Shown piece by piece: positions 28,846 through 38,803 of a stretch of DNA of 64,000 bases. Below the pieces are notes generated by a model. The model saw nothing but the letters and a program-made list of their open reading frames with translations. It had not been told where the DNA came from and did not search any database. The first letter of the stretch is position 1, and the number at the start of each line of letters is the position of its first letter. This DNA comes from Pseudomonas kitaguniensis (GTDB lineage: Bacteria > Pseudomonadota > Gammaproteobacteria > Pseudomonadales > Pseudomonadaceae), in the NCBI RefSeq assembly GCF_009296165.1, contig NZ_VUAZ01000068.1:1-64000 (forward strand), read 5' to 3'. The position numbers were made by a program, and so were the translations under genes.

Positions 28846-29907
28846 TCAAGGAATCAAGCGCTGGGCCCGCAGTTGATCGAACACATCAAAAAACGCCTGG
28901 TCGCTGGCCTGGTAGGCGGTGAACCCCATTTTGCGGCTCTTGGACATGTCCGTAACCACCTCGATCGGCCGGCCAAGGTCGGCATCGGTATGCCAAGGCG
29001 AGGCCAAGCGGCTGATGTCGGTTTCTGCCAGGCCATGTTGCTCGGCGATCTGGCGCCAGGTGTTCTGATCATCGGCCATTTGCTGTTCAAGCGGGGTGAC
29101 GGAGGCCGGGAAGTCGGCGGGTGTCAGGCCGAAATAACCAGCGATCTGGCCCCACATCCATTGCCAGCGAAACACATCGCCATTGGTGATGTTGAACGCC
29201 TGGTTGGCCGCCGCAGGCGTGGTGGCGGCCCACAGCTGCTGTTTGGCCAGTTGCCGCGCGTCGGTCATGTCCGTGAGGCTGTCCCACTGCACGCGCGAGC
29301 CCGGAAACACAAACGGGCGCCCGGTGTGTTTGCAGATGCTGGCGTAGACGGCGAGGGTGGTCGCCATGTTCATCGCATTGCCCACGGCGACGCCGGTGAC
29401 CGTATGCGGGCGGTGAACGCTCCAGGTGAAACCGTCCTTTTCAGCGGCGGCGAACACTTCGTCTTCCTGCGCATAATAGAAGTTCTCCACAGCCAGTCGG
29501 CCCTGTTCTTCACGGAACGGGGTCTGCGGCAGGCTGCCTTTGCCGTAAGCTTCGAACGGGCCAAGGTAGTGCTTCAAACCGGTGACCAATGCCACGTGCT
29601 GCACGCTGCCAGCCGGGCGCACGGCGTCGAGTACGTTGCGCACCATGGCGGCATTGACGCGAATATTCCCGGCCTCGGTGGCCTGGCGAGACCAGGTGGT
29701 GATGAACACATGGGTCGGCTTCAGGTCGGCCAGCGCTTGTTGCACTGAAGCCTGGTCTTGCAGGTCGGCAGCCACCGGAATCACCCCAGGCACTTTCGAG
29801 GGGCTGCGGGAAAGCGCGGCGACCTGCCATTGATTGTCGAGCAGTAATTGGGTGATGGCGCTGCCAACGATGCCGCTGGCGCCCACGACTAATGCGATTT
29901 GGGTCAT
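28846..29907 (-). CDS. SDR family NAD(P)-dependent oxidoreductase (PRISE-like)
   Basis: A 353-residue extended SDR with the nucleotide loop VGASGIVGSA at residues 8-17. The NVLDAV and ALVTGLKHYLGPFEAYGKG segments resemble the progesterone 5-beta-reductase/iridoid synthase-like group that reduces activated C=C bonds. In place of the usual YxxxK the NFYYAQED stretch near residue 145 fits that group. The start at 29907 is supported by GGGAGA upstream. Substrate unknown. Confidence 0.82.
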   Translation of the reverse strand: MTQIALVVGASGIVGSAITQLLLDNQWQVAALSRSPSKVPGVIPVAADLQDQASVQQALADLKPTHVFITTWSRQATEAGNIRVNAAMVRNVLDAVRPAGSVQHVALVTGLKHYLGPFEAYGKGSLPQTPFREEQGRLAVENFYYAQEDEVFAAAEKDGFTWSVHRPHTVTGVAVGNAMNMATTLAVYASICKHTGRPFVFPGSRVQWDSLTDMTDARQLAKQQLWAATTPAAANQAFNITNGDVFRWQWMWGQIAGYFGLTPADFPASVTPLEQQMADDQNTWRQIAEQHGLAETDISRLASPWHTDADLGRPIEVVTDMSKSRKMGFTAYQASDQAFFDVFDQLRAQRLIP

Positions 29908-30096
29908 AAGATTCTCCCGAGTATGTAGGGTTCTGAGCCCCTGAGGCCACTGAGGTTCAACCTGTGCACGACACTCGCGGCACCAAAGGCGCTTATGAGG
30001 GTCCATAAGCCCCGCACGATCGTCAGCGCTCGTGCCTCTGTCGGTTCCATGAGCCGGAATTCGTTATCCGTTGACCCTCACCATAAGATCTAACGC

Positions 30097-30894
30097 ATGT
30101 ACCTACGCAACCTTGCAATCGGGCTCTCGGCCCTTGTTTTACTTTCCACCTCGGCGCACGCCCGCAGTCTGGCAAACCCTTATACCGCCGAGCAGCGAAA
30201 GGCTTCGTTTGACAGTTGCGCTGAACTCTTCCCCGCATCGAACCCAATCAAGACGACCACCGTGCCCGCGTCGATGAAGCCCATGGCGCTGTGTTCCGAC
30301 ACGTTTGCGGTGCTGTATTCGCAAACCAGCAAGACGCCGCTGTTGGTCGTCGAGCGCCTGAACGCTGCCCAACTGCGCGATGCCAAAGGTGAGGAGCGCA
30401 CCAACCAGTTCTACCCGGACCCGCGCATCCCGAAAAGTGGTCGTGCAGAGTTGAGCGACTACCGCAGCCAGAAGCCGGCCATGGACCGCGGCCATCAAGC
30501 CCCCGCTGCCGATGCACCGAACGCGCATGCGATGGCGCAGTCGTTCGCGCTGTCGAACATGGTGCCGCAAAACCCCACCAACAATCGCAAGATCTGGAGC
30601 AAGGTCGAGGCGGACGTGCGCAAGTTTGCCAAGCGCGCCGGCGGCAATGTGTATGTGTTCACCGGCCCGTTGTTTGACGCGGGTTACCGAACCACGGGCC
30701 GCAACAAAGTGTGGGTGCCGACGCGCCTGTTCAAGCTGGTGTATGACGCCTCCTCGAAACGCGCCTGGGCCTACGTGCTGCCCAATGCTGAAACGCGTAT
30801 TCAACGGCCGATGGACTACGACACGTTTGTGAAGACCACCGGGCTCAAGCTGCTGGGCAATCTGCCGGTCACCGGCTCCATCGGTCGAGGCTGA
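30097..30894 (+). CDS. secreted DNA/RNA non-specific endonuclease (NUC1 family)
   Basis: A 265-residue protein with a signal peptide (hydrophobic to SAHA, cleavage near residue 22). The nuclease core has the catalytic DRGH motif (D130-H133) and the downstream metal-ligand motif SNMVPQNPTNNRKIWSKVE. It should be a periplasmic or secreted Mg-dependent nuclease for nutrient or defensive DNA degradation. No inhibitor gene is visible next to it. A hairpin follows the stop. Confidence 0.92.
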   Translation: MYLRNLAIGLSALVLLSTSAHARSLANPYTAEQRKASFDSCAELFPASNPIKTTTVPASMKPMALCSDTFAVLYSQTSKTPLLVVERLNAAQLRDAKGEERTNQFYPDPRIPKSGRAELSDYRSQKPAMDRGHQAPAADAPNAHAMAQSFALSNMVPQNPTNNRKIWSKVEADVRKFAKRAGGNVYVFTGPLFDAGYRTTGRNKVWVPTRLFKLVYDASSKRAWAYVLPNAETRIQRPMDYDTFVKTTGLKLLGNLPVTGSIGRG

Positions 30895-30906
30895 TGTGAC
30901 GCCCCA

Positions 30907-30930
30907 AAGGCTGGCAACAGCGCCAGCCTT
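30907..30930. terminator. hairpin between nuclease and DUF1289 genes
   Basis: A 9-bp stem AAGGCTGGC / GCCAGCCTT with 6-nt loop lies between the convergent ends and includes part of the DUF1289 stop codon. The T tract is poor. Confidence 0.5.
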
Positions 30931-31108
30931 ACCTGGGCTTTTTCAGCGCCTTCAAGCGCAACGTTGCACGCTGAACGGCGGCCATTTTTTCCGGGCGTTT
31001 CATGCGTTTCCATTTGCGTATGTCGTCCTTGGTCCGGCCGCAGCTGACGCATAAATCGCCACTGAGCTGGCACGTGGAAATGCACGGGTTCTCAATATCT
31101 TTAGCCAA
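30929..31108 (-). CDS. DUF1289 family small protein
   Basis: A 59-residue protein beginning at TTG with AGGTGAG just upstream. It has the family pattern NPCISTCQL, then DLCVSCGRTKDDIRKWKRM and a basic C-terminus. The four cysteines (two C-x3-C / C-x2-C pairs) suggest metal or Fe-S binding. It is easily missed because of its size and TTG start. It is convergent with the nuclease gene. Function unknown. Confidence 0.85.
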   Translation of the reverse strand: MAKDIENPCISTCQLSGDLCVSCGRTKDDIRKWKRMKRPEKMAAVQRATLRLKALKKPR

Positions 31109-31212
31109 GGGCTCACCTGCCTATGCAAAGCCTCACCACGCAGAGGCTGCGTTTTGCGTTTTACTCGTGGGCCGCGCCAAGCAACCCATGGTTGTGTGCA
31201 CAAGCGCCTTAC

Positions 31213-31240
31213 TGTGGGAGCGGGCAAGCACACTCCCACA
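31213..31240. repeat. REP-like palindromic repeat, copy 2
   Basis: TGTGGGAG / CTCCCACA inverted repeat around CGGGCAAGCACA, in the gap between DUF1289 and the YeeE gene. Same family as 25-50 and 63688-63710. Confidence 0.6.
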
Positions 31241-31370
31241 TTTGACTGCATGGCGGCGCTATCAGAGCGCGACCGATACGCACCCCGGATTACTCCCAAA
31301 AAAGCGCCGCCACAGGGTTTATACTCGCCGCCATCGTACGCACCCCCATTCATACACACCGAGATACCTC

Positions 31371-32582
31371 ATGAGTCACGCTATTCCCCTCGCCCCCGCG
31401 CGCAAGCCCATCGCGCCGTGGGCGGCTCTCATCATTCTGGTGATGGGCGCTATATTACTGCAAAGCAGCGTCGGTTCACGCCAGGTGCTGCTGCTGGTAG
31501 TCGGCGCCGCGCTGGGCTTGACCCTGTACCACGCAGCCTTTGGTTTCACCTCCGCTTGGCGGGTGTTTATCAATGACCGGCGTGGCGCCGGTCTGCGTGC
31601 GCAAATGGTGATGCTGGCCGTGGCGGTGCTGCTGTTCTTCCCCGCGCTGGGCGCGGGCACACTGTTTGGCCAGCCGTTGGTCGGGCTGGTGGCGCCGGCC
31701 GGTGTGTCGGTGGTGTTTGGTGCGTTTATTTTCGGCATCGGCATGCAGTTGGGTGGCGGTTGCGCATCGGGCACCTTGTTCACTGCGGGCGGCGGTAATG
31801 CGCGCATGTTGGTCACATTGCTGTTCTTTATTTGCGGTTCGTTGATCGCCACGCACCATGTTGACTGGTGGTTTGCGCTGCCGGCGTTCCCTGCGGTGTC
31901 CATCGTCAAAAGCTTCGGCGTGCTGCCTGCTTTGCTCATTAGCCTGGCGGTGTTCGGCCTGATTGCAGCCGTCACGGTGCGCCTGGAAAAACGCCGCCAC
32001 GGCCAGCTTGAACAGGCCGTGACCAGTCAACACACGGGCCTGCGCCGCTTTCTGCGCGGGCCGTGGCCATTGGTGTGGGGCGCCATAGGCTTGGCGCTGC
32101 TCAACTACGCGACCCTGGCGTTGGCCGGGCGGCCTTGGGGCATCACCTCGGCGTTCGCGTTGTGGGGCGCCAAAGTGGCGAGCGGGTTGGGGGTGGATGT
32201 GGCCAGTTGGGCGTTCTGGCAAATGCCGGGCAATGCCAAGGCACTCGCCGCGCCGGTGTGGGAAGACATCACCAGCGTCATGGACATCGGCATTATGCTC
32301 GGTGCCTTGTTGGCCGCAGGGTTGGCTGGGCGTTTCGCCCCCAACCTGAAAATTCCGGCGCGCTCGCTGGTGGCTGCGGTGATCGGTGGCCTGTTACTCG
32401 GTTATGGCTCGCGTCTGGCGTACGGTTGCAATATCGGTGCGTACTTCAGCGGTATCGCCTCGGGCAGCTTGCATGGCTGGGTATGGTTAGTGGCGGCGTT
32501 TATCGGCAATAGCGTAGGCGTGCGGTTGCGGCCATGGTTCTTTGCGGGCGAGCGGCCGCAGGTGGCATTGAGCGGTTGCTGA
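31371..32582 (+). CDS. YeeE/YedE family (thiosulfate-type sulfur compound) transporter
   Basis: A 403-residue membrane protein with about ten helices in two related halves. Each half carries the conserved cysteine motif of the family: GGGCASGTLF in the first and YGCNIGAYFSG in the second. In characterised members these cysteines relay thiosulfate through the membrane. The start at 31371 precedes the first helix; upstream in-frame sequence contains the REP-like repeat and is not coding. It is a single gene; no TusA-type partner is adjacent. Confidence 0.88.
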   Translation: MSHAIPLAPARKPIAPWAALIILVMGAILLQSSVGSRQVLLLVVGAALGLTLYHAAFGFTSAWRVFINDRRGAGLRAQMVMLAVAVLLFFPALGAGTLFGQPLVGLVAPAGVSVVFGAFIFGIGMQLGGGCASGTLFTAGGGNARMLVTLLFFICGSLIATHHVDWWFALPAFPAVSIVKSFGVLPALLISLAVFGLIAAVTVRLEKRRHGQLEQAVTSQHTGLRRFLRGPWPLVWGAIGLALLNYATLALAGRPWGITSAFALWGAKVASGLGVDVASWAFWQMPGNAKALAAPVWEDITSVMDIGIMLGALLAAGLAGRFAPNLKIPARSLVAAVIGGLLLGYGSRLAYGCNIGAYFSGIASGSLHGWVWLVAAFIGNSVGVRLRPWFFAGERPQVALSGC

Positions 32583-32723
32583 ACCCATCAGGGTGCGCAG
32601 AGTGCCTTGGGTAATGATGTCCGAATACGTCCTCAAGTGGTCCGAAGCACGCCTGTTGTTCACCCGGCAACGTCCTTAGCATGGCTTGCATCATTCCTCA
32701 CGATGCAAGCCTTAAGGACCCTT

Positions 32724-33266
32724 ATGAGCCACAAAGCGCTTATTGTAATCGATGCCCAGCAGTCGTTCCGCCATTCAGACTATTGGTCCGAAAATGACCT
32801 GCCCGGTTACCTGGAAAAACAACAGGCACTGATCGACGGGTGTGTTCAACACGGCATCCCGGTGATACAAGTCTTACATGTTGAGGACCACGGGCATTTT
32901 TCACTGGCCTCGGGTCACGTCAGGGCATTCAGCGAGTTGTCGATCAACCCGGACCTGATCATTCACAAGCGCTACCACAGCGCTTTTGCCGGAACGCCGC
33001 TGGCGGCCCGGCTCACACAGATGGGAGTCACGACGCTGATTATCAGTGGCATTCGTACCGAACAATGCTGTGAAACCACCACGCGGCACGCGTCCGACAG
33101 CGGCTTCAATGTGGACTTTGTCAGCGAAGCGACGCTGACCTTCGAGATGACGCACGCGCGCAGCGGCCGGCGTTACACCCCGGCCGAGATTCGCGAGCGT
33201 ACAGAGCTGGTCCTGGAACACCGTTTTGCGCGCATCGTCACCGTCGCCCAGGCGTTGCAGGGTTGA
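32724..33266 (+). CDS. isochorismatase-like cysteine hydrolase
   Basis: A 180-residue single-domain hydrolase with the family triad: Asp in VIDAQQSF (residue 9-10), Lys in HKRYHSAF, and nucleophilic Cys in SGIRTEQCCETT. Likely an amidase of the nicotinamidase/cysteine hydrolase group. AAGGA precedes the ATG. The gene ends 4 nt before the GlxA-type regulator, so they form an operon and the regulator may sense its substrate. Substrate unknown. Confidence 0.9.
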   Translation: MSHKALIVIDAQQSFRHSDYWSENDLPGYLEKQQALIDGCVQHGIPVIQVLHVEDHGHFSLASGHVRAFSELSINPDLIIHKRYHSAFAGTPLAARLTQMGVTTLIISGIRTEQCCETTTRHASDSGFNVDFVSEATLTFEMTHARSGRRYTPAEIRERTELVLEHRFARIVTVAQALQG

Positions 33267-33270
33267 AGCC

Positions 33271-34254
33271 ATGAGCGTGCCGGTGCTGTTCGTGCTGTTG
33301 CCCAACGCACTGATGCTGGATTTGGCCGGGCCTGCCGAAGTGTTGCGCCTTGCCGCGCAAGCCGAAGGCCCTGCGTCGGTCGCTTTCGACTTGCAGTACG
33401 TCAGCCCGGTAGCGGCGCTGCAAACGTCCATCGGCCTGCCGCTGAATGGCTTGGCGCCGCTGCCGCCAGCCTTGGCACCTGGCACGCTGGTGGTGTTGGT
33501 GGGCTCCACGCCGCCGCTGACGACAGCTTGCCGGCAGGCATTCGAGTCGGCCAACGCGGTGCTCACTGAGTGGCTGAAAAACGTTTTTGCGCCCTCGGGC
33601 GAGCGGTTGGTGTGCGTGTGCGCGGGGGCGTTGAGTGCCGCTCGGGCGGGGCTACTGGATGGGCGCCAGTGCACCACGCACCACGCGTTGTGCGCGACAC
33701 TGCAGGCCATCGCGCCCAAGGCTCGCGTGCTTGAAAACCGCCTGTATGTCATCGACGGCCCGGTCAGTTGCAGCGCGGGGGTGACGGCCGGTATCGACCT
33801 GATGCTGCACCTGGTTGCCGAGCTGGCGGGGCCAAGGCTGGCCTGCGCCGTCGCGCGCGACATGGTGGTGTACATGCGCCGCAGCGGCGCCGACCCGCAA
33901 CTGTCGCCTTGGCTAGCCGGTCGCAACCACGTGCACCCGGCCGTGCATCGGGTGCAGGACGCCATAACGGCCGCCCCGTGCGAGGCATGGAGCGTCACGC
34001 GCATGGCCGCCCTGGCCTGCACCAGCAGCCGCCACTTGGCGCGGTTATTCCACGAACACGCAGGCATCAGCCCGCTGGATTACCTGCACACGCTGCGTCT
34101 GACGGTGGCGCGTGAATTACTCGCCGAGTCGGCGCTGAACATCGACACCGTCGCCGAGCGCGCAGGTTTTGGTTCGGCGCGCCACCTGCGGCGTATCTGG
34201 GGCAAATACGAAGTCGGTACGCCTTCAACTGGACGCGTCGCACTCGGTGGTTGA
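33271..34254 (+). CDS. GlxA-type AraC family regulator (DJ-1/PfpI-like sensor)
   Basis: A 327-residue regulator. Residues about 1-185 form a DJ-1/PfpI-like domain with the nucleophile-elbow-like segment CVCAGALSAARAGLLDG. The C-terminus has two AraC HTH motifs (MAALACTSSRHLARLFHEH and VAERAGFGSARHLRRIWGKY). It is coupled to the hydrolase upstream, a common amidase/regulator pairing. Its last 30 bp overlap the convergent DUF2986 gene. Confidence 0.9.
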   Translation: MSVPVLFVLLPNALMLDLAGPAEVLRLAAQAEGPASVAFDLQYVSPVAALQTSIGLPLNGLAPLPPALAPGTLVVLVGSTPPLTTACRQAFESANAVLTEWLKNVFAPSGERLVCVCAGALSAARAGLLDGRQCTTHHALCATLQAIAPKARVLENRLYVIDGPVSCSAGVTAGIDLMLHLVAELAGPRLACAVARDMVVYMRRSGADPQLSPWLAGRNHVHPAVHRVQDAITAAPCEAWSVTRMAALACTSSRHLARLFHEHAGISPLDYLHTLRLTVARELLAESALNIDTVAERAGFGSARHLRRIWGKYEVGTPSTGRVALGG

Positions 34255-34392
34255 CGCGGGCTCAGACTCAGCCGCCAGTTTCGCGCGGTCGGCCTTACTG
34301 ATGTATTGATCTTTGTTTTTCGGCGCCAGTTTGGCGCTGGCCTTTTTGGCTTTGGCCTTAAACAGCTGCTTCAGTTTCTTCTGGCGATTCAT
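34225..34392 (-). CDS. DUF2986 family small basic protein
   Basis: A 55-residue Lys/Ala-rich protein starting MNRQKKLKQLFKAKAKKA, with the family segment DQYISKADRAKLA. The 3' end overlaps the AraC-type gene on the opposite strand by 30 bp. The overlapped tail (STTECDASS) is probably not conserved. Basic composition suggests nucleic acid or ribosome association, but the function is unknown. Confidence 0.8.
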   Translation of the reverse strand: MNRQKKLKQLFKAKAKKASAKLAPKNKDQYISKADRAKLAAESEPASTTECDASS

Positions 34393-34542
34393 CGTTTGCT
34401 ACTCAGCGGGTAAGTGCCGGAATCATATCAGCTTAAGCCCGCGCGTCAGGCCCCTGCGTGTGGCATCGAGAGCTGCCCACGTTCACGCCGTCGTGAAGAG
34501 CAGCTTGCAAACGCTAAGCGCGCCGGGTAGCGGCGCGGGGAA

Positions 34543-35001
34543 CTACTTGCCTTCACGAGCTATTGGCGACATGGCAGGCAAACCATCGAGAAACGCGGCG
34601 ACTTGCTGACGGTTGCGCAAGTGCAGCAGCGGTATCTGCGGACCGATGGCCAGGCGAACCTTCTCTATACCCGGTCGGTAATCGCGATCAAAACCCCAGA
34701 CGAACTTTAGAAAACTCAGGAACTCGCGGTCGAGCTTCTCCTGGCAGCCTGCTGCCCGGTCTGCGCTGGGGCGATTCATAAGGCTGCGCAAGAGTACTCG
34801 GGCAAAACACGTCAGCCTCGGTGTATCGAGCCAGATGATCAAGTCGGCCTCGGGCAGGCGAAGGTCGAAGGTTCGCCGCGCATAGTTGCCTTCACATACC
34901 CAGTTGCGCGTCGATAGCGCGTCGCGCACCCGTGTGCGGAATTGCTCCGCGTCGGGTTCGACCCAGTTGGGCTGCCAGAAGAGTCTGTCGAGGTGGACCA
35001 C
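34543..35001 (-). pseudogene. topology-modulation/adenylate kinase-like protein lacking its P-loop (5'-truncated)
   Basis: The reading frame aligns with P-loop kinase-like topology modulation proteins from [13 protein letters not shown] onward: [24 protein letters not shown], then RVLLRSLMNRP. These proteins normally begin about 25-30 residues earlier with a GxxGxGKST nucleotide loop. Here the frame runs back only through GDLGLP and meets a stop near 35040, and no P-loop is encoded before the next gene's promoter region. The GTG at 35001 is therefore only a nominal start and the product cannot bind nucleotide normally. A related gene with an intact P-loop is at 45326-45865. Confidence 0.7.
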
Positions 35002-35128
35002 GGGCAGGCCCAGATCCCCATTATCCCTGCACTCAGCCCCTCAAGACCCGACCATTCAAGTCGATAAGCTAGGTATTCAGGCTTTAGGGCTCCCTCCGCA
35101 GTTACATCTCTGTCATCAGGGGTATTTC

Positions 35129-36781
35129 ATGATCAATAAGAACGAAGCGAACGCAGGCTTCAGCGTCAAACGGCGTTTGATGCTGTCGACATTTGCCATA
35201 ATTTTGGTGTTTGTTGCGTTGTCCATCTTCATGATTCAAGCCCTTAAAACATCGACCGACAATGTCGATGCGTTGTTTAACAAAGACTTCCTGAAGATGG
35301 AGGCGGTCAACAGCATCGACGGAGCCCTGACCCGCGTAGACATCAACATTTTGCGCATGATTGCGATCGGCGACCCGGTGCAGATACCGCAATGGAAGGC
35401 CCAGAACGAAAGCGCTTTTGCGCGCATTGATAACCTGACCGAGCAACTGACGGCCAAAGGCAACAATACGCCGAGCGACGGTGTCTTCGAAAAACTGCAA
35501 AGCGACTACAGAAAGCTGCGTGACGGCATGCGTCATCAGACCACCGTTATCGAGTCAGGCGACATCCTTGGCGCCACCAAAATCAATCGCGAAGAAGTTA
35601 AACCGTTTGCCGAACAAGTCTTCGGGACGCTCCAGCAACTGCGTGAACAGGGCAAGGACCAGGCGCAACTGCGTTTTCAGGAGCAAGTCGCCAGCGCCAG
35701 TCAAACGCGTATTATCGCGATTTTCGTGACGCTGCTTATTTCGGTGATCGGCGTCATCGTTACCCTGATGACCACGCGCAGTATCCTGCGCGCTATCGGC
35801 GGCGAGCCGAGTGTTGTGGCCGACTTCACCCGCGTCATCGCCCAGGGCGACCTCAGCAAGAACATTGAATTGGCCAGCGGCGACACCACTAGCGTGGCCG
35901 CCGCCGTCGGCAACATGCAACAGCAACTGCGCCAGACCTTGCAGCAAATCGCGTCATCCGCCAACCAACTCTCGACCGCCGCCGAGCAACTTACCAGCAT
36001 CACTCAAGAAGGTGCAGTTGGCCTGCAAAAACAGGCGAATGAGATTGATATGGCGGCCACCGCTGTCAATCAAATGACCAGCGCTGTAGAAGAGGTCGCG
36101 CGCAACGCCGAACACACCTCGCGTTCTTCCAGCAGCGCGACGGGGGCGGCCGAAGAAGGCTCGGCGCTGGTCAAAAAAACCGTAACGGCCATCGATAATA
36201 TGGGCGTGGACATCGGTAAAACTTCCCTGCTGATTGGCGAGTTGGCCGGCCAGTCGCGTGACATTGGCAAAGTGCTCGACGTGATTCGTGGCCTTGCGGA
36301 TCAAACCAACCTGTTAGCGCTTAACGCCGCCATCGAGGCTGCCCGGGCAGGTGAAGCAGGCCGTGGGTTTGCCGTTGTCGCCGACGAAGTGCGCGCGCTG
36401 GCGCACCGCACGCAGCAATCGACCAGCGAAATCGAACGCTTGGTCAGCGGTATTCAGAACGGCACGGACCGAGCCGTCGGTTCCATGCAAGGCAACACTG
36501 AATTGGCCGCCAGCACCTTGCTCATCGCAGAAGGCGCGAGCGAAGCCCTTGGCAAAATCAACGCGGCGGTCAGCGAGATTAATGGTCTGAATTTAGTCAT
36601 CGCCAGCGCATCGCAGGAACAAGCGCACGTGGCTCGGGAAGTTGATCGTAACCTGGTCAACATCCGCGACTTGTCTATCCAGTCATCCCAGGGCGCCTCG
36701 CAGACGACCGGCGCCAGCCATGAGTTGTCGCGGCTGGCCGAAGACTTGAGCGCAATTGTTGGACGATTCAGGCTGATTTAA
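35129..36781 (+). CDS. methyl-accepting chemotaxis protein (4HB sensor)
   Basis: A 550-residue receptor. It has a first membrane helix (residues 18-38), a periplasmic four-helix-bundle ligand domain of about 150 residues ([20 protein letters not shown]), a second helix (about 195-215), HAMP, and a cytoplasmic signalling domain with the hairpin tip [19 protein letters not shown]. No CheR-binding pentapeptide is seen at the C-terminus. A paralogue follows on the same strand with a 214-bp gap. Ligand unknown. Confidence 0.93.
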   Translation: MINKNEANAGFSVKRRLMLSTFAIILVFVALSIFMIQALKTSTDNVDALFNKDFLKMEAVNSIDGALTRVDINILRMIAIGDPVQIPQWKAQNESAFARIDNLTEQLTAKGNNTPSDGVFEKLQSDYRKLRDGMRHQTTVIESGDILGATKINREEVKPFAEQVFGTLQQLREQGKDQAQLRFQEQVASASQTRIIAIFVTLLISVIGVIVTLMTTRSILRAIGGEPSVVADFTRVIAQGDLSKNIELASGDTTSVAAAVGNMQQQLRQTLQQIASSANQLSTAAEQLTSITQEGAVGLQKQANEIDMAATAVNQMTSAVEEVARNAEHTSRSSSSATGAAEEGSALVKKTVTAIDNMGVDIGKTSLLIGELAGQSRDIGKVLDVIRGLADQTNLLALNAAIEAARAGEAGRGFAVVADEVRALAHRTQQSTSEIERLVSGIQNGTDRAVGSMQGNTELAASTLLIAEGASEALGKINAAVSEINGLNLVIASASQEQAHVAREVDRNLVNIRDLSIQSSQGASQTTGASHELSRLAEDLSAIVGRFRLI

Positions 36782-36995
36782 AGAAAGGTCTGCGTAGCGG
36801 CTGGCGCGACCAGTCGCGGGTTGCACTGTCGACTGCCGTTACGTCGCGTCCCTGAAGCGACCTACAGAAAGTACCTCTGGTCTCTGAACGTTAAAGCGTC
36901 ACATGTTCTTGCCGACAAACTTTAAGAGCGCGGTTAATACCGCGTCTCTGCTCATCTCAGGGCTTACCTTTACTACAGATCATAGGGTGAAAAAT

Positions 36996-38636
36996 ATGCA
37001 TTGGTTTCGTGATGCGAAGCTGTCCAGCAAACTAATCGCAGCATTTGGTGTGTGTGCGGTTATCACCCTGGTGGTTGGGTTACTCGGTAACCGTGGGGTC
37101 ACGCAGTTATCCGACAGCCTGAATTTGACGTTTTCGAACAACCTTGTTTCAGTGGCGAAAACCGCCGAAGCCAAAACTAATGCCATCGCCCAGCTTCGCG
37201 ATTTGTACAGCCTCGTTTCCGCCACCGCTGCCGGGGCGCCACAAAGCGCCAAGGACGAGATATTAAATAACCTGACCGCCAGCCGCGTGGCCAGTGAAAA
37301 AGCCTTTGCCGAGTACCGAACCACGCCGCTTGCAGATGACGAGCGCGCGGCGGGTGACAAGATGGTAAAGGACTGGCCGGATTATCAGGCGCAAGTGCAA
37401 AAAGCAGTCAGCGCGTTGCAAGCTGGCGACGTTCCGGCGGCTCGTTCGCTGATTGCCGGTGACGTGCAACGCGGTTTCAACACGGTCATTGACGAGATGA
37501 CTATCATGGTCGAATCAAACAATCGCCAAATCGGCGAAGGTGCCAAAGACGCTGATGATTTAGGGCGGTCAGCAACCACCACACTTTACATCGGCATCGC
37601 GATTGCCTTTGTTGCAGCCTTGCTCCTGGGTATTTTTATCAGCCGACTCATCAGCCGGCCTATCGCGTTGGCTGTTTCCAGCGCCGAACGTATTGCCCAA
37701 GGTGACCTGACCCAGACCATCCACAGTGCCGCGCGCGATGAGACCGGGCAATTGTTGACCGCCTTGGGGGCAATGCAGGGCAGCCTTAAAACCACCATCC
37801 ACCAGATTGCGGATGCGTCCAATCAGTTGGCGTCGGCCGCCGAGGAATTGAACGCGGTGACCGAAGACGGCAGCCGCGGGCTGCTTCGCCAAAATGATGA
37901 GATTCAGCAGGCGGCCACTGCGGTGACCGAAATGACCTCGGCGGTGGAAGAGGTTGCGCGTAATGCGCAGTCGGCCTCCGAAGCGTCCAAATCAGCCAGC
38001 TCGCAGGCCAGCCAGGGTGTGGGTCAGGCACAGAGCGCGGTGACTGCGGTGAACAGCGCGACCGTGGAAATCAAGTCGTCGACCGCCATCGTGGAAGACC
38101 TGGCAGTGCAGGTTCGCGATATTGGCAAGGTGCTCGACGTGATCCGCGGCATTGCCGAACAAACCAACTTGCTGGCGCTGAACGCTGCCATCGAGGCTGC
38201 CCGGGCGGGCGAGCAAGGCCGTGGTTTTGCGGTGGTTGCAGACGAAGTGCGCGCATTGGCGGCCAGGACGCAATCGTCCACGGGCGAAATTGAAAGCATG
38301 ATCGGCGCAGTGCAATCCAGGGCCGATCAGGCGGTGGTAGCGATGGGCAAGAGCCAGTCGCTGGTCACTGACACGCAAGTGCTGGCCCAGGCCACCGGGG
38401 ATGCGCTGGAACAGATCGCGCAAGGCATCGGCCAGATTAACGACCGCAACCTCGTCATCGCCAGTGCGTGCGAGGAGCAAGCGAATGTCGCGCGCGAGGT
38501 AGACCGCAACTTGATCAACATCCAGGACCTGTCGACACAGACGGCTGCAGGCGCGCATCAGACCACGGCGTCTTCACAAGACCTGTCGCGCCTGGCGGTT
38601 TCGTTTAATGAACTGGTCAGCCGGTTCAAGCTGTGA
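36996..38636 (+). CDS. methyl-accepting chemotaxis protein (4HB sensor), second copy
   Basis: A 546-residue receptor with the same architecture: membrane helix (residues 12-32), periplasmic helical bundle, second helix (about 190-212), HAMP, and signalling tip [20 protein letters not shown]. The start [13 protein letters not shown] at 36996 has AGGGTGA upstream; an in-frame ATG 31 codons earlier lacks a ribosome site. The signalling domain is close to the preceding receptor, while the periplasmic domain differs, as expected for different ligands. Confidence 0.92.
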   Translation: MHWFRDAKLSSKLIAAFGVCAVITLVVGLLGNRGVTQLSDSLNLTFSNNLVSVAKTAEAKTNAIAQLRDLYSLVSATAAGAPQSAKDEILNNLTASRVASEKAFAEYRTTPLADDERAAGDKMVKDWPDYQAQVQKAVSALQAGDVPAARSLIAGDVQRGFNTVIDEMTIMVESNNRQIGEGAKDADDLGRSATTTLYIGIAIAFVAALLLGIFISRLISRPIALAVSSAERIAQGDLTQTIHSAARDETGQLLTALGAMQGSLKTTIHQIADASNQLASAAEELNAVTEDGSRGLLRQNDEIQQAATAVTEMTSAVEEVARNAQSASEASKSASSQASQGVGQAQSAVTAVNSATVEIKSSTAIVEDLAVQVRDIGKVLDVIRGIAEQTNLLALNAAIEAARAGEQGRGFAVVADEVRALAARTQSSTGEIESMIGAVQSRADQAVVAMGKSQSLVTDTQVLAQATGDALEQIAQGIGQINDRNLVIASACEEQANVAREVDRNLINIQDLSTQTAAGAHQTTASSQDLSRLAVSFNELVSRFKL

Positions 38637-38657
38637 AGCGCGGCTGAAAAGCACGAT

Positions 38658-38729
38658 GCGCGCTGAGCGACTAAGCGCGCTGATCGCGTAGTAAAGGAAA
38701 AGGCCCCGGCGTTATCAGGCGAGCGGGGC
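38658..38729 (+). terminator. two hairpins downstream of the chemoreceptor genes
   Basis: GCGCGCT / AGCGCGC (38658-38680) and GCCCCG / CGGGGC (38703-38729) inverted repeats follow the second receptor gene. Neither has a clear T tract. Confidence 0.35.
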
Positions 38730-38803
38730 ACTTGCGTTGAAGGGGCAAGCGGTATGTGCTGTGACTGTTGCCCAAGAGACCTGCGCGCAAGTAACCGGCG
38801 AAA

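Noticed and set aside
26566..34392. A tRNA-Asn-borne integrative island to the right of the tRNA
   Set aside because: No integrase, no repeated tRNA 3' end and only ordinary metabolic/regulatory genes follow, so there is no support for an integrated element here.
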